Origin: CAUTUX01 sp963532875
GTDB lineage: Bacteria > Bacillota > Clostridia > Christensenellales > CAG-917
Assembly (NCBI GenBank): GCA_963532875.1
Contig: CAUSLO010000008.1
Coordinates: 1-35,195 of the forward strand
Length of the DNA: 35,195 nucleotides
Reading direction: 5' to 3'
Shown here: in pieces, positions 32,825 through 35,195 of the stretch
How the letters are laid out: every line of letters begins with the position of its first letter
How positions within the stretch are numbered: position 1 is the first letter of the stretch
Made by a program: the position numbers and the translations under genes
Notes under the pieces: model-generated
Told to the model about the DNA's origin: nothing
Seen by the model: only the letters and a program-made list of their open reading frames with translations
Databases searched by the model: none

Positions 32825-34147
32825 ATGAAAATGTACGCACCTATTTCAGATATAAAAGCAAGAGAAGTTTTAGATTCACGTGGTAATCCAACTGTTGAGG
32901 TTGATGTTGCATGTGCAGGCGTTTATGCATCAGCAATTGTTCCATCAGGAGCATCTACTGGAGCTTTTGAAGCATGTGAATTAAGAGATAACGATAAAAA
33001 ACGTTATATGGGTAAAGGAGTTCTAAAGGCAGTTGAGAACGTTAATAAAGTTATTGCTGAGAACTTATTTGATAATAATTGTTTTTCACAATCTGAGATT
33101 GACAATGCATTAATTGCATTAGATGGTACAAAAAACAAATCAAAACTTGGTGCAAATGCAATATTAGCTGTTTCGCTTGCTTGTGCAAAAGCAGCAGCAA
33201 AATATCAAGATATTGAATTATATCAATATTTAGGCGGTGTTTTTGGTCATACCCTACCAGTTCCAATGATGAACGTTATAAATGGTGGGGCACATGCAGA
33301 TAACAATATTAACTTACAAGAATTTATGATTATGCCAGTTGGTGCAAGCACCTTCAGTGAAGCACTTAGATGGTGTACTGAAGTTTACCATACATTAAAA
33401 TCACTTCTTAAATCTGACGGATATAGTACTGCTGTTGGTGATGAAGGTGGTTTTGCTCCTAATCTACCAAATGATGAGGCAGCTTTGGCTTACTTAGTTA
33501 AAGCAATAGAAAAGGCAGGATATAAACCATATTCAGATTTCATGATTGCTATGGATCCAGCAACAACCGAATTATATGATAAGGCAAAGGCGCAAAAGAA
33601 AGAAGGACAGTACTTCTTCTGGAAGACTGGTGAATACAAAACTTCAGAAGAAATGATTAATTTCTGGGAAGATTTAGTTAATAAGTACCCTATTATATCA
33701 ATTGAAGATGGGCTTGCGGAAGAAGATTGGGCAGGTTGGGTAAAACTAAAAGAAAGATTAGGAGACAGAGTTCAATTAGTTGGTGATGATTTATTTGTTA
33801 CAAATACTGAAAGAATTAAAAAAGGTATTGAGAAAAATTGTGCTAACTCAGTTCTAATTAAGATTAACCAAATTGGAACATTAACAGAAACATTAAACGC
33901 TATTGAAATGGCTCAAAAGAACGGTTGGACTGCTATTGTTTCTCATCGTTCAGGCGAATCAGAAGATGTTACAATTGCAGATATCGTTGTTGCTACGAAC
34001 GCAGGACAAATCAAGACTGGTGCTCCTTGTAGAACAGATCGTGTTGCGAAGTATAACCAATTACTTAGAATTGAAGAAGCATTAGGTTCATACGCTGTAT
34101 ATGCAGGAAAAAGTGCATTTAAAGTAAAAAACTCTTCAATGAAATAA
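32825..34147 (+). CDS. eno: Enolase
   Basis: Enolase interconverts 2-phosphoglycerate and phosphoenolpyruvate in glycolysis and can associate with RNA-degrading complexes. The 440-aa protein shows the N-terminal signature 'AREVLDSRGNPTVEVDV', 'SGASTGAFEA', the metal ligands in 'AMDPA', 'SIEDGLAEEDWAGW' and 'GDDLFVTN', the catalytic lysine in 'LIKINQIGTLTE' and 'VSHRSGESED'. All are intact. I used ATG 32825 because its AAGGAG site is optimally spaced; a second ATG two codons later is less likely. It is a single-gene transcript with its own promoter and a strong terminator. Confidence 0.98.
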   Translation: MKMYAPISDIKAREVLDSRGNPTVEVDVACAGVYASAIVPSGASTGAFEACELRDNDKKRYMGKGVLKAVENVNKVIAENLFDNNCFSQSEIDNALIALDGTKNKSKLGANAILAVSLACAKAAAKYQDIELYQYLGGVFGHTLPVPMMNVINGGAHADNNINLQEFMIMPVGASTFSEALRWCTEVYHTLKSLLKSDGYSTAVGDEGGFAPNLPNDEAALAYLVKAIEKAGYKPYSDFMIAMDPATTELYDKAKAQKKEGQYFFWKTGEYKTSEEMINFWEDLVNKYPIISIEDGLAEEDWAGWVKLKERLGDRVQLVGDDLFVTNTERIKKGIEKNCANSVLIKINQIGTLTETLNAIEMAQKNGWTAIVSHRSGESEDVTIADIVVATNAGQIKTGAPCRTDRVAKYNQLLRIEEALGSYAVYAGKSAFKVKNSSMK

Positions 34148-34157
34148 TTCAAATTAA

Positions 34158-34192
34158 AAAAGGCGAATTGTACAACATTCAATTCGCCTTTT
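34158..34192. terminator. Bidirectional intrinsic terminator after eno
   Basis: AAAAGGCGAATTG (34158-34170) pairs perfectly with CAATTCGCCTTTT (34180-34192) around a 9-base loop. The G+C-rich centre with A/T ends works in both directions and serves eno and the convergent gene ending at 34230. It is the clearest terminator in the window. Confidence 0.85.
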
Positions 34193-34229
34193 AATATAAT
34201 CTTAAAATTTACTTCATTTTTTTAATTAC

Positions 34230-34961
34230 TTAAAAACCACTATTGTTTTTTATTCTATTAAGTTCACTCTTTGCTCTTAATAGTTTTGCTTGTAATTCAT
34301 TTTCTAATTCTTTTTTACTTTGCTTTTTATCTTTTTTAGTTAAGTCTGCATTAAATCCATTAATATTTTTTGTTGTATTACTTTGTGTAGTTTGATTAGG
34401 ATTTGTTTGTGCAAATACGTTCTGGTTAGTATTAATGTTTTGTGCTGTTCTTCTACGCTCCTCTGCAATCTTTCTAAAATATTCATCTTCTTTTCTTTGT
34501 TGTTCAGACTTTACTCTTGCTTGTGCGTCCATTGTTGAGGTTGTTGACGACGCATTTACACCAACTCTTACCCCTTGTCTTTCGTTAACAATTTTCTGAT
34601 TAAATAAATTGTTTTGTTGTGTCTGTGAAGAACTAGCACTTTTAAGTAATTCCTCTTGCAATCTATTCTTTAAGTCATTTTCAATGTCAGCCTTTACTGT
34701 TTTATTATTTTGTTTTTCTTCAGTTGAATTTTTCTTTTCTATATTGTCGGCAATTTTCTTTTCTTTTATTTTCTTAATTCGTTTTTCAGTTGCAAAAGCA
34801 TCTAAGTCTACATCGTCAAATTTTTCTGGTTCTAATAGTTTATAATTTTTCTTAGACGTATTAAGTATATGATTATGAACTAAAATAATTAATATGCCAG
34901 CAATAATTGCTAGTGTTACTATTAAAACTGATACTAGAATAACTAAATAAGTTGTAACCAT
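34230..34961 (-). CDS. Single-pass membrane protein with long low-complexity tail, unknown function
   Basis: I do not recognise this 243-aa protein. Residues 5-30 form one hydrophobic segment (YLVILVSVLIVTLAIIAGIL). The rest is hydrophilic, rich in K, E, N, Q, S and T, with charged helices near 58-105 and 215-240 that may be coiled coils and an N/Q/T-rich disordered part at about 172-200. Topology probably puts the tail in the cytosol. There is no Shine-Dalgarno before ATG 34961; an in-frame TAA lies 9 bases upstream, and the nearest -10 (TATAAT, 34972-34967) is only 5 bases before the ATG, so start and promoter are unclear and a leaderless mRNA is possible. It ends at the shared terminator after eno. 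Confidence 0.75.
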   Translation of the reverse strand: MVTTYLVILVSVLIVTLAIIAGILIILVHNHILNTSKKNYKLLEPEKFDDVDLDAFATEKRIKKIKEKKIADNIEKKNSTEEKQNNKTVKADIENDLKNRLQEELLKSASSSQTQQNNLFNQKIVNERQGVRVGVNASSTTSTMDAQARVKSEQQRKEDEYFRKIAEERRRTAQNINTNQNVFAQTNPNQTTQSNTTKNINGFNADLTKKDKKQSKKELENELQAKLLRAKSELNRIKNNSGF

Positions 34962-34993
34962 ATATAATTATAATAACATAAAAATCGACAAAA

Positions 34994-35012
34994 AATTCAC
35001 TATTTGTGAATT
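34994..35012 (-). terminator. Candidate weak terminator of the right-edge small ORF
   Basis: On the minus strand AATTCAC (35012-35006) pairs with GTGAATT (35000-34994) around AAATA, followed by four more T. The stem has only two G:C pairs, so it is weak. The stop codon of the small ORF at 35000-35155 falls inside it. Confidence 0.4.
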
Positions 35013-35155
35013 AATTTACCTAAAAGAGTCTTAATGCCCCACGCAGCAAGCCCTGAAGCAGCACCACATATAACTGCAATTAGTACTTTTATTAAAATAT
35101 TAATTTTATAAGTTTTTTCATTACGTGCAAAAGCTTTTCCTCCCTTCTTTGACAG
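35000..35155 (-). CDS. Very small membrane ORF with unclear start
   Basis: The frame encodes up to 51 aa: a basic N-terminus (SKKGGKAFARNEKTYKIN) followed by one hydrophobic helix (VLIAVICGAASGLAAWGI) and a short basic end. Codon choice (GGA, AAA, GCT, GCA, GAA) matches real genes here, so I believe it is coding. No ATG, GTG or TTG occurs in frame; the only near-start is CTG at 35155, with GGGAGG 18 bases upstream. One extra A in the six-A run at 35119-35114 would instead join ATG 35121 to this frame (MKKTYKIN...). So it uses a CTG start, is frame-shifted, or has a sequence error. Function unknown. Confidence 0.35.
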   Translation of the reverse strand: MSKKGGKAFARNEKTYKINILIKVLIAVICGAASGLAAWGIKTLLGKLIHK

Positions 35156-35195
35156 TTATGTAAATAATTAACACCTCCCACTTTGTAAATTTTTC

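Noticed and set aside
1..35195. CRISPR array, insertion sequence, prophage or alternative genetic code
   Set aside because: No regularly spaced repeats, transposase, integrase or phage structural genes are visible, and TGA acts as a stop at many genes (for example UPF0210, trmD, rimM).

Overview
The window is one contiguous piece of a low-G+C (roughly 30%) bacterial chromosome. The standard code is used: TGA is a normal stop, and ATG, GTG and TTG all serve as starts. Gene order and content point to the Firmicutes (Bacillota), most likely a fermentative clostridial lineage. Diagnostic parts are the rpmF-plsX-rnc-smc-ftsY-ylxM-ffh-rpsP-khpA-rimM-trmD-rbgA-rnhB block, RNase J, TmcAL, pta-ackA and the paired UPF0237/UPF0210 genes. 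Genus cannot be fixed from sequence alone. I see no rRNA, CRISPR array, complete mobile element or phage gene.

Layout. (1) 32-7979: RNase J, a diverged GT-B glycosyltransferase and the ribosome-assembly GTPase Der overlap each other; then a PLP aminotransferase, the ACT (UPF0237) plus UPF0210 pair and two small membrane proteins, the second with no normal start codon. (2) 8016-8284: tRNA-Leu(UAG) on the minus strand, divergent from ileS, with a 51-bp intergenic repeat between them. (3) 8285-15422: ileS (eukaryote-like type), a SAM methyltransferase, an RluA-type pseudouridine synthase, an acyl-CoA synthetase and a sugar-phosphate-isomerase-like protein, probably one transcript. (4) tmcAL on the minus strand is convergent with that block and divergent from pta-ackA (acetyl-CoA to acetate, ATP yield); the two divergent promoters share a -10 region. 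(5) 18823-29968: a thirteen-gene housekeeping operon for ribosome, phospholipid precursor, RNA processing, chromosome and SRP functions, with an internal promoter before ylxM-ffh. (6) 29969-30567: a 599-base gap holding a second copy of the repeat, a short minus-strand ORF or gene remnant, two inverted repeats, and a leader in front of corA. (7) 30568-34147: corA, tRNA-Thr(CGU), a PAP2-family membrane phosphatase and enolase. (8) 34158-35195: a terminator, a single-pass membrane protein of unknown role, and a very small membrane ORF at the right edge whose start is unclear.

Most of the window is ordinary core genome. The most unusual part is the 29969-30567 gap. The corA leader shows, in order, a promoter, a 13-codon ORF with its own Shine-Dalgarno, a hairpin starting two bases after its stop, and a second possible helix that would cover the corA start codon. 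This looks like a translation-sensing control region for a Mg2+ channel, inferred from sequence only. The same gap shares a 15-base identical core (TTTAGCGGATTAGAA) with the ileS upstream region, which suggests a dispersed repeat family in this genome.
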